Assembly (NCBI GenBank): GCA_036272325.1
Contig: DATAYY010000109.1
Span: forward strand, 1-48,599
Reading direction: 5' to 3'
DNA from: Schlegelella_A sp036272325
GTDB lineage: Bacteria; Pseudomonadota; Gammaproteobacteria; Burkholderiales; Burkholderiaceae_C
DNA: 48,599 nucleotides
Position 1 is the first letter of the stretch; every line of letters begins with the position of its first letter. The position numbers were made by a program, and so were the translations under genes. Positions 41,894-48,599 of this stretch are shown here, piece after piece. The notes under the pieces are model-generated. The model was not told the DNA's origin and did no database searches. It worked only from the letters and a program-made list of their open reading frames with translations.

Positions 41894-43254
41894 TGTCGAT
41901 GCTCGCCCTCGGGCTGACGTTCGGCGCGGTCACGCTGCTCTTCATGCTCTCGGGCGCACCGCTAGCGTTCGCGCTCGGTGCCGTCGCCGTCGTCTTCATG
42001 GCGTTTTTCATGCCGGCGGCGTCGCTCGACACGATCACCCAGAACGTCTACGAGGAGATGGCGAGCATCACGCTGCTGTCGATCCCGCTCTTCATCCTGA
42101 AGGGCGCGGCGATCGGCCGCTCGCGCGCCGGCCAGGACCTCTACGCGGCGCTGCACGCGTGGATGAGCCGCGTTCCCGGCGGGCTCGGCATCGCCAACGT
42201 GTTCGCGTGCGCCCTGTTCGCGGCGATGGCGGGGTCGAGCCCGGCGACGTGCTCGGCGATCGGCTCGGCCGGAATCCCCGAGATGAGGAAGCGCGGCTAC
42301 TCGCCGGGCTTTGCCGCCGGCATCATCGCCGCCGGCGGCACCCTCGGCATCCTGCTGCCGCCGTCGATCACGATGATCCTGTACGCCGTCGCCGCCGAGC
42401 AATCGCTCGGCAGGCTCTTTCTCGCCGGCATCGGCCCGGCGCTGCTGCTGGTCGCCTTCTTCGCTACCTACGCGGTGCTGCGCTACCGGCGTGAGCATCG
42501 CGCCGCGAGTTCCGCGCACGCCAGCCACGGCACCGCCTCGGCGCTCCTCGACGTCGATCACTACACGCTGCGCCAGAAGGTGGAGATGCTGCCGCGCGTG
42601 CTGCCGTTCGTGATCCTGCTGATCGGAGTCATGGTCGCGCTCTACGGCGGCTTCGCGACGCCGTCGGAGACCGCCGGCCTCGGCGCCTTGCTCGCGCTCG
42701 TGCTGATCGCCATCGTCTACGGCGTCTGGCGCATCCGCGACGTCGCGCCGATCCTGTCGGCGACGCTCAAGGAATCGACGATGCTGATGTTCATCATCGG
42801 CATGTCGCTGCTGTTCTCGTACGTGATGAGCTACCTGCACATCAGCCAGTCGATGGCGCAATGGATCGTCGCCCTGCAGCTATCGAAGTGGCTGCTGCTG
42901 ACGGCGATCCTGCTGCTCGTCGTCGTCCTCGGCTTCTTCCTGCCGCCGGTGAGCATCATCCTGATGACAGCGCCGATCATCCTGCCGCCGCTGAAGGCCG
43001 CCGGGTTCGATCTGATCTGGTTCGGCGTGCTGATGACGATCGTCATGGAGGCCGGTCTGATCCACCCGCCGGTCGGCCTCAACCTCTTCGTCATCAAGAA
43101 CATCGCGCCCGACATCCCCCTCGGCGCGATCATCCGCGGCGTGCTGCCGTTCGTCGTGTTGATGTTCGTCGCGGTGGTGGTGATCTGCGTCCTGCCGCAG
43201 ATCGCGACGGCGTTGCCCGACACGGTGATGGGCGCGGTGCCTGGGGCGCGTTAA
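41893..43254 (+). CDS. dctM: TRAP transporter large membrane subunit (DctM family)
   Basis: Sodium-coupled large subunit, 453 residues with 11-12 hydrophobic helices. Family marks: LSGAPLAFALGAV, IPLFILKGAAIGRS, then ANVFACALFAAMAGSSPATC and GTLGILLPPSITMILY in the first half; ATPSETAGLGALLALVL, MTAPIILPPLKAAGFDLIWF and HPPVGLNLFVIKNIAPD in the second. A loop at about residues 205-225 (HRAASSAHASHGTAS) is longer than usual. It is the last gene of the TRAP operon. The following 170 bases hold a GGTGC-TTCT-GCACC hairpin but no gene. Confidence 0.92.
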   Translation: MSMLALGLTFGAVTLLFMLSGAPLAFALGAVAVVFMAFFMPAASLDTITQNVYEEMASITLLSIPLFILKGAAIGRSRAGQDLYAALHAWMSRVPGGLGIANVFACALFAAMAGSSPATCSAIGSAGIPEMRKRGYSPGFAAGIIAAGGTLGILLPPSITMILYAVAAEQSLGRLFLAGIGPALLLVAFFATYAVLRYRREHRAASSAHASHGTASALLDVDHYTLRQKVEMLPRVLPFVILLIGVMVALYGGFATPSETAGLGALLALVLIAIVYGVWRIRDVAPILSATLKESTMLMFIIGMSLLFSYVMSYLHISQSMAQWIVALQLSKWLLLTAILLLVVVLGFFLPPVSIILMTAPIILPPLKAAGFDLIWFGVLMTIVMEAGLIHPPVGLNLFVIKNIAPDIPLGAIIRGVLPFVVLMFVAVVVICVLPQIATALPDTVMGAVPGAR

Positions 43255-43358
43255 GCAGAGAGCAAGCGAAAAGGGGCCTGAAAGTTCTAGCCTGCGAAGT
43301 CGCGGTCCTGCCGTGAGGTGAGCGTGCAAAGTCGCAGTCGGGCAGCGGCTTGCCGCCC

Positions 43359-43372
43359 GGTGCTTCTGCACC
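43359..43372. repeat. Small hairpin between dctM and tupA
   Basis: GGTGC and GCACC pair across TTCT in the 170-base gap between convergent dctM and tupA. A second, less perfect stem (CGGGC...GCCCG) lies directly left of it. No T-run follows, so it is only a possible transcript end. Confidence 0.35.
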
Positions 43373-43424
43373 CGGCCTCTGCGTCAGCGCCCCGCGTCTG
43401 ACTGCGCCGGCCGCCCTTGAGCTC

Positions 43425-44270
43425 TCAAGGCTTCGCGTTCGGGAAGAACAACTGCTCGCCGCCGATCTTGTACGACGCGATCACCGCCTGGCCGGCGGGC
43501 GAGAGCACCCAGTCGGCGAACTGCTGCGCGAGCTGCACCTTGACGTGCGGGTGCTTCGCCGGGTTGACGACGATGACGCCGTACTGGTTGAAGAGCCGCC
43601 GGTCGCCCTCGACGAGGATGACGAGACTGCCGCGGTTCTTGAAGCTGAGCCAGGTGCCGCGGTCCGTCAGCACGTAGGCGTCGGTCGAGGATGCGATGTT
43701 GAGCGCCGGGCCCATGCCGCAGCCGCATTCCTTGTAGCCCGCGAAGTGCGTCGCCGGCGCGTCGATGCCCGCCGTCTTCCAGTAGCGCAGCTCGGCGGCG
43801 TTGGTGCCGCTCTTGTCGCCGCGCGAGATGAAGGCGCTCCTCGACGCCGCGAGCCTCGTCAGCGCGGCGACGATGTCGTGGCCCTTGACGCCGGCGGGAT
43901 CCGACGCCGGGCCGACGAGGACGAAGTCGTTGTACATCACCTCCGAGCGCTTGATGCCGAACCCCTCGGCGACGAACTTCTCCTCGGCGTCGCGGTCGTG
44001 GACGAACAGGATGTCGGCGTCGCCGCGCCGACCGATGTCGATCGCCTGGCCAGTGCCGACGGCGACGACGCGGACGTCGATTCCTGTCGCCTTCTTGAAC
44101 TTCGGCAGCAGATACGGGAACAGTCCCGACTGTTCAGTGCTCGTCGTCGAGGCCATGACGATGCTCTTCGCCGGCTCCTGCGCCTGCCCTGGCCGGGCGA
44201 GTCCGGCGATGCAAAGCAAGGCGACTAGCGTGCCGGCAAGGCAGCGGCGCGAGACGACGCTCGGTTTCAT
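43425..44270 (-). CDS. tupA: Tungstate-binding periplasmic receptor (TupA family)
   Basis: Exported oxyanion receptor, 281 residues, signal peptide to about residue 31. The TupA pattern is strong: MASTTSTEQSGLFPYLLPKF, VVAVGTGQAIDIGRRGDADI, then LFVHDRDAEEKFVAEGFG, VMYNDFVLVGPASDP, FISRGDKSGTN and KECGCGMGPALNIAS. TupA usually works with TupB and TupC, but none is adjacent. A molybdate ModBC pair lies 2-3 kb away. AAGGAA is six bases before the ATG. Tungstate preference is inferred from family membership. Confidence 0.9.
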   Translation of the reverse strand: MKPSVVSRRCLAGTLVALLCIAGLARPGQAQEPAKSIVMASTTSTEQSGLFPYLLPKFKKATGIDVRVVAVGTGQAIDIGRRGDADILFVHDRDAEEKFVAEGFGIKRSEVMYNDFVLVGPASDPAGVKGHDIVAALTRLAASRSAFISRGDKSGTNAAELRYWKTAGIDAPATHFAGYKECGCGMGPALNIASSTDAYVLTDRGTWLSFKNRGSLVILVEGDRRLFNQYGVIVVNPAKHPHVKVQLAQQFADWVLSPAGQAVIASYKIGGEQLFFPNAKP

Positions 44271-44298
44271 CCACGTTCCTTTCGGGAGTATGTGCGGA

Positions 44299-44859
44299 TC
44301 AACGAGCCGCGGGAGGCAGCGGCCGCACGAGGATGGCGCAGAGATTGCGGACGTGGCGCGGCCCCGGCCGGCGATCGGCGAGCGCGCGCAATGCGAGCGG
44401 CCCTTCACGAGCGTCGAGCGGCCGGCCGTCCTGCGCGACGATGACGAGGACCTGCTCGCCGGCATCGGTGTTGAAGAGCTCGCCCCAGCTGAAGAGCGCC
44501 CGGTAGCCGTCGGTCGCGACGGCGTCGAACATCCAGCCACGCTGGTCGCGGCCGTGAAGATCGTCGCTCACCGCGCCGGCGACGATCGCGGCAAGCGGAA
44601 CCCCGGTGTAGGCGATCTGCTGCTCGACCGCAGGCGCGCTGGAGCCCGACGCGACCGTGCGCCGCTGGACCGACTGCTGCGTCGGCAACGCCGCCAGTGC
44701 TGCACGGTCGAGCCGCACTGGTGGCTGCGCGCCGATACGCACCGAGAGCAGCGTATCCGGCCCCGCGTCGCGGTCGCCAGGGCAGCCGGCAGCACTGGTC
44801 GGCGACACTGCGAACGCCACCGCCCCTGCGATCGCGAACGCTGCGGTCCTTCTCAACAT
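44299..44859 (-). CDS. Exported molybdopterin-fold (sulfite-oxidase-type domain) protein
   Basis: A 186-residue exported protein, signal peptide to about residue 23. The rest resembles the small stand-alone oxidoreductase molybdopterin-binding fold: VRLDRAALAALPTQ, YTGVPLAAIV, then GYRALFSWGELFN, VLVIVAQDGRPLDAREGPLA, and HVRNLCAILVRPL. Such domains in full sulfite oxidases bind the cofactor, but the usual active-site cysteine is not seen at the expected place, so catalysis is uncertain. GAGGA is six bases before the ATG. It precedes tupA by 28 bases on the same strand, which fits a metal-uptake or metal-sensing context. Confidence 0.75.
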   Translation of the reverse strand: MLRRTAAFAIAGAVAFAVSPTSAAGCPGDRDAGPDTLLSVRIGAQPPVRLDRAALAALPTQQSVQRRTVASGSSAPAVEQQIAYTGVPLAAIVAGAVSDDLHGRDQRGWMFDAVATDGYRALFSWGELFNTDAGEQVLVIVAQDGRPLDAREGPLALRALADRRPGPRHVRNLCAILVRPLPPAAR

Positions 44860-44890
44860 CCGTCCTCGTGCATCGTGGGCGAGTCTATCG

Positions 44891-44918
44891 ATCGCCGCCG
44901 GGAGCGGTATAAGGCGAT
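44891..44918. promoter_or_regulatory. Candidate operator between the molybdopterin-fold gene and modE
   Basis: ATCGCC (44891-44896) and GGCGAT (44913-44918) form an inverted repeat, with centres about two helical turns apart. It lies in the 87-base gap between divergent genes, next to modE. This position suits a ModE-type operator, but no exact consensus match was made. Confidence 0.35.
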
Positions 44919-44946
44919 GTGCCAAGGCCTTGACGCGAACGACACC

Positions 44947-45360
44947 ATGACTTCTGACCGCGTCCGCGCGCGCGCCGTGCCGACGGCGCGCTTTCGCCTG
45001 CGCCTCAACGCCGGCGACGTCATCTTCGTCGGTCCCGGCAAGATCGCGCTGCTCGAGGCGATCCGCGAGACGCGCTCGATCACCGCGGCAGCAAAGTCGA
45101 TGGGAATGTCGTACCGGCGCGCGTGGCTGCTCGTCGACGAGATGAACGGCGTGCTGGCCGAGGCCGCGGTCGCGACTGCCGTCGGCGGCGAGCATGGCGG
45201 CGGCAGCACGCTCACCGCGCTTGGCGCAGAGCTGGTCGACATCTACCGCCGCATCGAGGCGACCGCCGAGCGCGCCTGCGCCAACGACATCGCGCGGCTG
45301 ATCGGGCTTGCCGCGTCGCGCCCTAGCGGCGCACGCCGACGATCACGCTCCCGGCCTTGA
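44947..45360 (+). CDS. modE: ModE-type molybdate-responsive regulator (DNA-binding domain only)
   Basis: A 137-residue LysR-like winged-helix protein equal to the N-terminal domain of ModE: NAGDVIFVGPGKIALLEAIR, SITAAAKSMGMSYRRAWLLV and the wing region HGGGSTLTALGAELVDIYRR. The molybdate-binding Mop domains found in the full E. coli protein are absent. The short form is common in bacteria. The C-terminal Arg/Ser-rich tail overlaps the end of convergent modC by 38 bases. The ATG at 44947 is preferred because the conserved domain follows at once. Confidence 0.87.
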   Translation: MTSDRVRARAVPTARFRLRLNAGDVIFVGPGKIALLEAIRETRSITAAAKSMGMSYRRAWLLVDEMNGVLAEAAVATAVGGEHGGGSTLTALGAELVDIYRRIEATAERACANDIARLIGLAASRPSGARRRSRSRP

Positions 45361-46441
45361 AGACGGCCGACGCCTTCGCGCCCGGCCCGAGACCGAGCGC
45401 GCGCGCGCTCGCCTGGGTGACGATGGCGACGATGCGCAGGCCGCCAGCGTCGATCTCGACCTCGGCGTTGACGGCGCCCGGCTGGACGCTTGCGACGGTA
45501 CCTGCGAATTGATTGCGCGCCGACAGCAGCGTGAGATCGGCGTCGGCGACGACGACCACCGACGAGGCCTTGATGAGCGCGAACGCGGCGGCGCCGACCG
45601 CCAGGCCGAGCTTCGCCGTGCTCTCGCGCGTCACCGTGGCGACGATGCGATGACCGCCATCGACCGCGATCTCGATCTCGTCGGTGACGGCGCCGGCCGT
45701 CACCGCGCTGACGGTGCCGAAGAACTGATTGCGGGCGCTGGATCGCATCGGATGCTCCTCGAGGAATTGCAGCGACGGCTCAACGACGCCGCCGTGGTCA
45801 ATGTGGACGATATCGTCGGCGAACGCGTCGACGTCGGCCGGGTCGTGAGTGATCAGCAGAATCGGAAGCGAGAGACGTGCCTGCAACTCGGCGAGCTCGG
45901 CGCGCAGGCGGTTGCGCAGCGGCTCGTCGAGGGCCGCGAACGGCTCGTCGAGAAGCAGCGCGCGCGGCTCGCCGGCGAGCGCGCGCGCGAGTGCGACCCG
46001 CTGGCGCTGGCCGCCCGAGAGCTGGTCCGGGAAGCGATTGGCGAGCGCACGCAGCTCGAGCGCGTCGAGCCAGCGCTCGGCGGTGGCGCCGCCGCCGTCG
46101 CGGCGCGGATTGCGCCAGCTGGAGTCGAGACCGAAGGCGACGTTCTGGCGCACCGTCAGGTGCGGAAAGAGCGCGTACTCCTGGAACAGATAGCCGCAAT
46201 CACGCTCCCGCGCCGGCGTGTCGACTCCGGCCGCCGCATCGAAGAGCGTCGTCTCGGCCATGCGGATGTGCCCGGCGTCCGGCCGCAGCAGGCCGGCGAT
46301 CGCTTTCAGCGTCAGCGTCTTGCCCGCGCCCGACGGCCCGAACAGGACCAGCCGTTCGACGTCGCTCCGGAACGCGACGTCGAGCTCGAACTGCTGCGCG
46401 CCCGCGACCATGGTCTTCCTGACCGCGACATCCCACTTCAT
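45323..46441 (-). CDS. modC: Molybdate ABC transporter ATP-binding protein
   Basis: ATPase of the molybdate importer, 372 residues. It has Walker A GPSGAGKT, Q-loop YLFQEYALFPHL, signature LSGGQRQRVALARAL, Walker B ALLLDEPFAALD and H-loop LITHDPADVD. The C-terminal part carries two tandem Mop/TOBE domains, each beginning SARNQF: SARNQFFGTVSAVTAGAV and SARNQFAGTVASVQPGAV. These probably sense molybdate. The start overlaps the modB stop by four bases (ATGA). Its 3' end overlaps the convergent modE gene. The two Mop copies are an unusual but known arrangement. Confidence 0.93.
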   Translation of the reverse strand: MKWDVAVRKTMVAGAQQFELDVAFRSDVERLVLFGPSGAGKTLTLKAIAGLLRPDAGHIRMAETTLFDAAAGVDTPARERDCGYLFQEYALFPHLTVRQNVAFGLDSSWRNPRRDGGGATAERWLDALELRALANRFPDQLSGGQRQRVALARALAGEPRALLLDEPFAALDEPLRNRLRAELAELQARLSLPILLITHDPADVDAFADDIVHIDHGGVVEPSLQFLEEHPMRSSARNQFFGTVSAVTAGAVTDEIEIAVDGGHRIVATVTRESTAKLGLAVGAAAFALIKASSVVVVADADLTLLSARNQFAGTVASVQPGAVNAEVEIDAGGLRIVAIVTQASARALGLGPGAKASAVFKAGSVIVGVRR

Positions 46442-47112
46442 CCGCGCCCCGCGATCCGCAACGGCGCGAGCCTGCCGGCGAGAAGGAGGACGACGATGCA
46501 GGTCGTCGAGGTCAGGAGGACGAGCAGATTGGCGAGCCCGTCCTGCCCCGCCTGCACCGCCTCGTAGACGGCGATCGAGAGCGTCTGCGTCTTGCCGGGG
46601 ATGCTGCCGGCAACCATCAGCGTCGCGCCGAACTCGCCGAACGCGCGCGCAAATGCGAGCAGCACGCCGGCGAAGATGCCGCGCCAGGCGAGCGGCAGCG
46701 TGACGCGGAAGAACACCGCGGCGCTGGCGAGGCCGAGCACGCGCGCCGCCTGCTCGAACTGCACGTCGACGTTCTCGAACGCCGCACGCGCCGACTTGCA
46801 GACGAATGGAAAGGCGACGACGGCCGACGCGATCACCGCGCCCTGCCAGGTGAAGATCAGGCGGATGCCGAGGTCGTTCTCGAGCCAGGCTCCGAGCGGC
46901 GAGCGCCGGCCGACGACGACCAGCAGGTAGTAGCCGAGCACGGTCGGCGGCAACACCATCGGCAACAGCAGGATCGCGTCGACGAGCTCGCGTCCCGGGA
47001 AGCGAAGCCGCGCCAGTGCGAAGCCGACCGCCACCCCGAGGACGAGATCGATCGCAGTAGCCCACAGGGCAACCTTGAGCGACAGGCCGAGCGCGACCCA
47101 GGCTGGCTCCAC
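46438..47112 (-). CDS. modB: Molybdate ABC transporter permease
   Basis: Integral membrane subunit, 224 residues, with five to six helices. The ABC permease EAA loop is EQAARVLGLASAAVFFRVTL, followed by LPLAWRGIFAGVLLAFARAF and GEFGATLMVAGSIPGKTQTL, typical of ModB/CysT permeases. It starts with GTG and ends in a four-base overlap with modC. Its start is 24 bases downstream of the modA stop. It is the only oxyanion permease in the window, so it could also serve the tungstate receptor; that is speculation. Confidence 0.92.
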   Translation of the reverse strand: MEPAWVALGLSLKVALWATAIDLVLGVAVGFALARLRFPGRELVDAILLLPMVLPPTVLGYYLLVVVGRRSPLGAWLENDLGIRLIFTWQGAVIASAVVAFPFVCKSARAAFENVDVQFEQAARVLGLASAAVFFRVTLPLAWRGIFAGVLLAFARAFGEFGATLMVAGSIPGKTQTLSIAVYEAVQAGQDGLANLLVLLTSTTCIVVLLLAGRLAPLRIAGRG

Positions 47113-47136
47113 GCGAGGATGGTATCGAAGGCGCGG

Positions 47137-47898
47137 TCAGGGCTTGCCGAAGCCGTATCGCGCCAACACCGCCTGCGCCGCCGGCGAGCCGACGTAGGCG
47201 ACGAAGCGATCGGCCGCGGCCGAGTTCGGCGCGTTGGCGATTGCCGCGATCGGATACAGCACCGGCTGCTCAGCGGGCACGACGAGCGCGATCTTGACCT
47301 TTTCCGGCATCACCGCAGCGTCGGTCGCATAGACGAAGGCGGCGTCGACTTCGCCGCGGGCGACGTAGTCGAGCGCCTGGCGCACTGACTGCGCGCCGAC
47401 CATCTTCGCTTCGATCTGCGGCCACAGACCGGCCTTCTCGAGCACGGACTTGGTGTAGCGGCCGACCGGCACGCTCGCCGGCACGCCGACGGCGATTTGC
47501 CTGAACGAAGGCGTCGTCAGCTCGGCCAGCGCCTTCGGGCCAGGCCGATCGCCCGGCACGATCACGACGAGCGAATTGCTGACGAAGTTCGATCGCGAGC
47601 CAGGCTTGAGGAGCTTTTGCTGCTCGGCCTGGTTCATCGTCTCCTGATCGGCACTGGCGAAGACGTCGACCGGTGCGCCGCTGGCAATCTGCTGCAGCAG
47701 CTGGCCGGAGGCGGCGAAGTTGAACAGGACCTTGGTGCCGGGGTTCGCCGCATCGAACGCGGACCCGATCTCCTGGAAGGCATTGGTCAGGCTCGCTGCC
47801 GCCGAGACGGTCAGCTCGGCGGCCGACGCAGCGACGCTGAAGCCGGACATCGCTGCGGCAAGCGCGGCAGCGAGAAGGCGGGAGCGGCGTGATGGCAT
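47137..47898 (-). CDS. modA: Molybdate-binding periplasmic protein
   Basis: Exported molybdate receptor, 253 residues, signal peptide to about residue 27 (ASAAE). Mature segments follow ModA: LTVSAAASLTNAFQEIGSAF, VLFNFAASGQLLQQIASGAP, then VFASADQETMNQA, NSLVVIVP, FVYATDAA and the C-terminal VAYVGSPAAQAVLARYGF. The start at 47898 is preferred over the in-frame ATG at 47916 because a GAGG element lies just upstream and the longer start would lie inside a dyad. It heads the modA-modB-modC operon. Confidence 0.93.
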   Translation of the reverse strand: MPSRRSRLLAAALAAAMSGFSVAASAAELTVSAAASLTNAFQEIGSAFDAANPGTKVLFNFAASGQLLQQIASGAPVDVFASADQETMNQAEQQKLLKPGSRSNFVSNSLVVIVPGDRPGPKALAELTTPSFRQIAVGVPASVPVGRYTKSVLEKAGLWPQIEAKMVGAQSVRQALDYVARGEVDAAFVYATDAAVMPEKVKIALVVPAEQPVLYPIAAIANAPNSAAADRFVAYVGSPAAQAVLARYGFGKP

Positions 47899-47906
47899 GT
47901 CGACCT

Positions 47907-47932
47907 CGTTATGCATGGCCGTATATTGCCAT
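47907..47932 (-). promoter_or_regulatory. Candidate ModE box and promoter before modA
   Basis: An AT-richer stretch upstream of modA with CGTTAT (47907-47912) and the perfect inverted repeat ATGGC-N8-GCCAT (47915-47932). The centre reads TATATT, which could serve as -10 region. This resembles the ModE-box style of TA-rich dyads, but no exact consensus was matched. Confidence 0.45.
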
Positions 47933-48086
47933 ACCGATGCCTAGGACTCGCACCATGCCGACCCTGAACCGCTGGCCGCTCGCCTTTGCCGGAGCCGTCG
48001 ACGATCGCGCTGATTCCGGCGGCCTGACCTTTGCGCTCGCTACTCGCCGACGCCGCAACAGCGCTGCCGACCGAAGACGGTCACCC

Positions 48087-48599
48087 TCACACGCCGTGCC
48101 CGGGCGGTCGCGCGCGACCAGCGCCAGGTACCGTGGGTCTTCCGTCCCATCGGCATCGGCCCGCGCTCGCGCACCTACGTAGCGCGATTGCTCCCAGAAG
48201 CGCTCCGCACGCGTGTTTGCTGGCGGCGACGCCGAGGCGGATCCAGTGCGCGCCGCGCTCGCCTATCCACCGCTCGAGGTCGGCATAGATCGCGCGCGCG
48301 GCGCCGCTGCCGTGGAGCGCGGTGGCGACGATGAAGAGACCGAGGTGCCAGACATGCTCGGCGATGAGGTCAGCGACGACGGAAGTCATTGCGACGAGCG
48401 CACCGCTCGCGACGGCGTCGCTCCTGTCGGTGAAGCCGAGCAGCCGCATCTCGCGGTACGGCATCTCCGGCCCCGGCGTGTCGCGCAGTTCGCGCTCGGC
48501 CTCGTCGGCGCGTGGCGGCTCGCCGGTGAGGGCGAGGAAGTTCGTGAGGTTGGCGTCGAAGAAGCGGTGCAGCCGGGCGACGTCGCCGTCGCCCAGGAC
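48087..48599 (-). pseudogene. GNAT acetyltransferase, frameshifted and cut by the window edge
   Basis: The frame from the right edge reads LGDGDVARLHRFFDANLTNF, then DRSDAVASGALVAMTSVVAD, GAARAIYADLERWIGERGAH and WIRLGVAAS, a GNAT-type acetyltransferase with the acetyl-CoA-loop region in HGSGAARAI. At 48216-48218 one extra A shifts the frame: the next residues expected by homology (NTRAERFWEQSRYV) are in the second frame. Near 48172-48178 another extra base shifts to the third frame (PMPMGRKTH). At least two frameshifts therefore break the C-terminal half. The substrate is unknown. The N-terminus lies outside the window. Confidence 0.7.

Noticed and set aside
1..48599. tRNA, rRNA, CRISPR arrays, insertion sequences with transposase
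   Set aside because: No cloverleaf-like segment, no regularly spaced repeats and no transposase motif were seen; short repeats such as GAACGCCGC near 19500 are codon-bias effects inside genes.

Overview
The window is a GC-rich (roughly 70% by eye), densely coded bacterial segment. Its gene families point to a betaproteobacterium, most likely in or near Burkholderiales: a Bug/TctC-type periplasmic receptor, a complete TRAP dicarboxylate-type transporter, an EmrAB-type efflux operon with a NodT-family outer-membrane lipoprotein, methylcrotonyl-CoA carboxylase and isovaleryl-CoA dehydrogenase of leucine breakdown, and a three-domain LigD with Ku. This placement is inference from gene content; no rRNA or tRNA gene was seen.

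Left end (1-5.2 kb): a leftward marR-emrA-emrB-outer membrane factor efflux operon. It lies between two copies of the 3' end of an ABC-2 permease gene. The last 60 bases of one copy open the window, and a 5'-truncated copy sits behind the marR promoter. Next comes a large beta-propeller-like lipoprotein gene (5.3-7.4 kb) with a clear intrinsic terminator.

7.5-15.6 kb: leftward leucine-catabolism genes (liuA, liuB, liuD), split by a block on the opposite strand. The block holds a truncated M19 dipeptidase remnant, fadE, and a stand-alone OLD-type TOPRIM protein. A divergent FtsH and a broken corA follow (15.6-18.8 kb), then an MFS transporter with a cystathionine gamma-synthase/lyase gene.

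21.4-34 kb: a DNA-repair and redox region. It contains a stand-alone LigD-type polymerase, a hybrid sensor kinase translationally coupled to a class V aminotransferase, a small secreted protein, a leftward OYE - aldo/keto reductase - decayed SDR group, and the NHEJ group ligD - ku - HTH/TPR protein, in which the last two genes overlap by four bases.

34-48.6 kb: an RcnB-like protein, a small lipoprotein, a PhzS-like monooxygenase with a Bug receptor and a DUF5996 protein, a CYTH-CHAD protein preceded by a tiny ORF, a DctPQM TRAP operon, and a molybdate/tungstate region (tupA, a molybdopterin-fold protein, modE, modC, modB, modA). The right edge cuts a frameshifted GNAT acetyltransferase.

Five loci are broken or truncated (ABC permease 3' fragment, M19 peptidase, corA, SDR, GNAT). 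This means either recent gene decay and rearrangement or, for the frameshifts, consensus sequence errors. No gene-free stretch longer than about 200 bases was found, apart from those holding these remnants.
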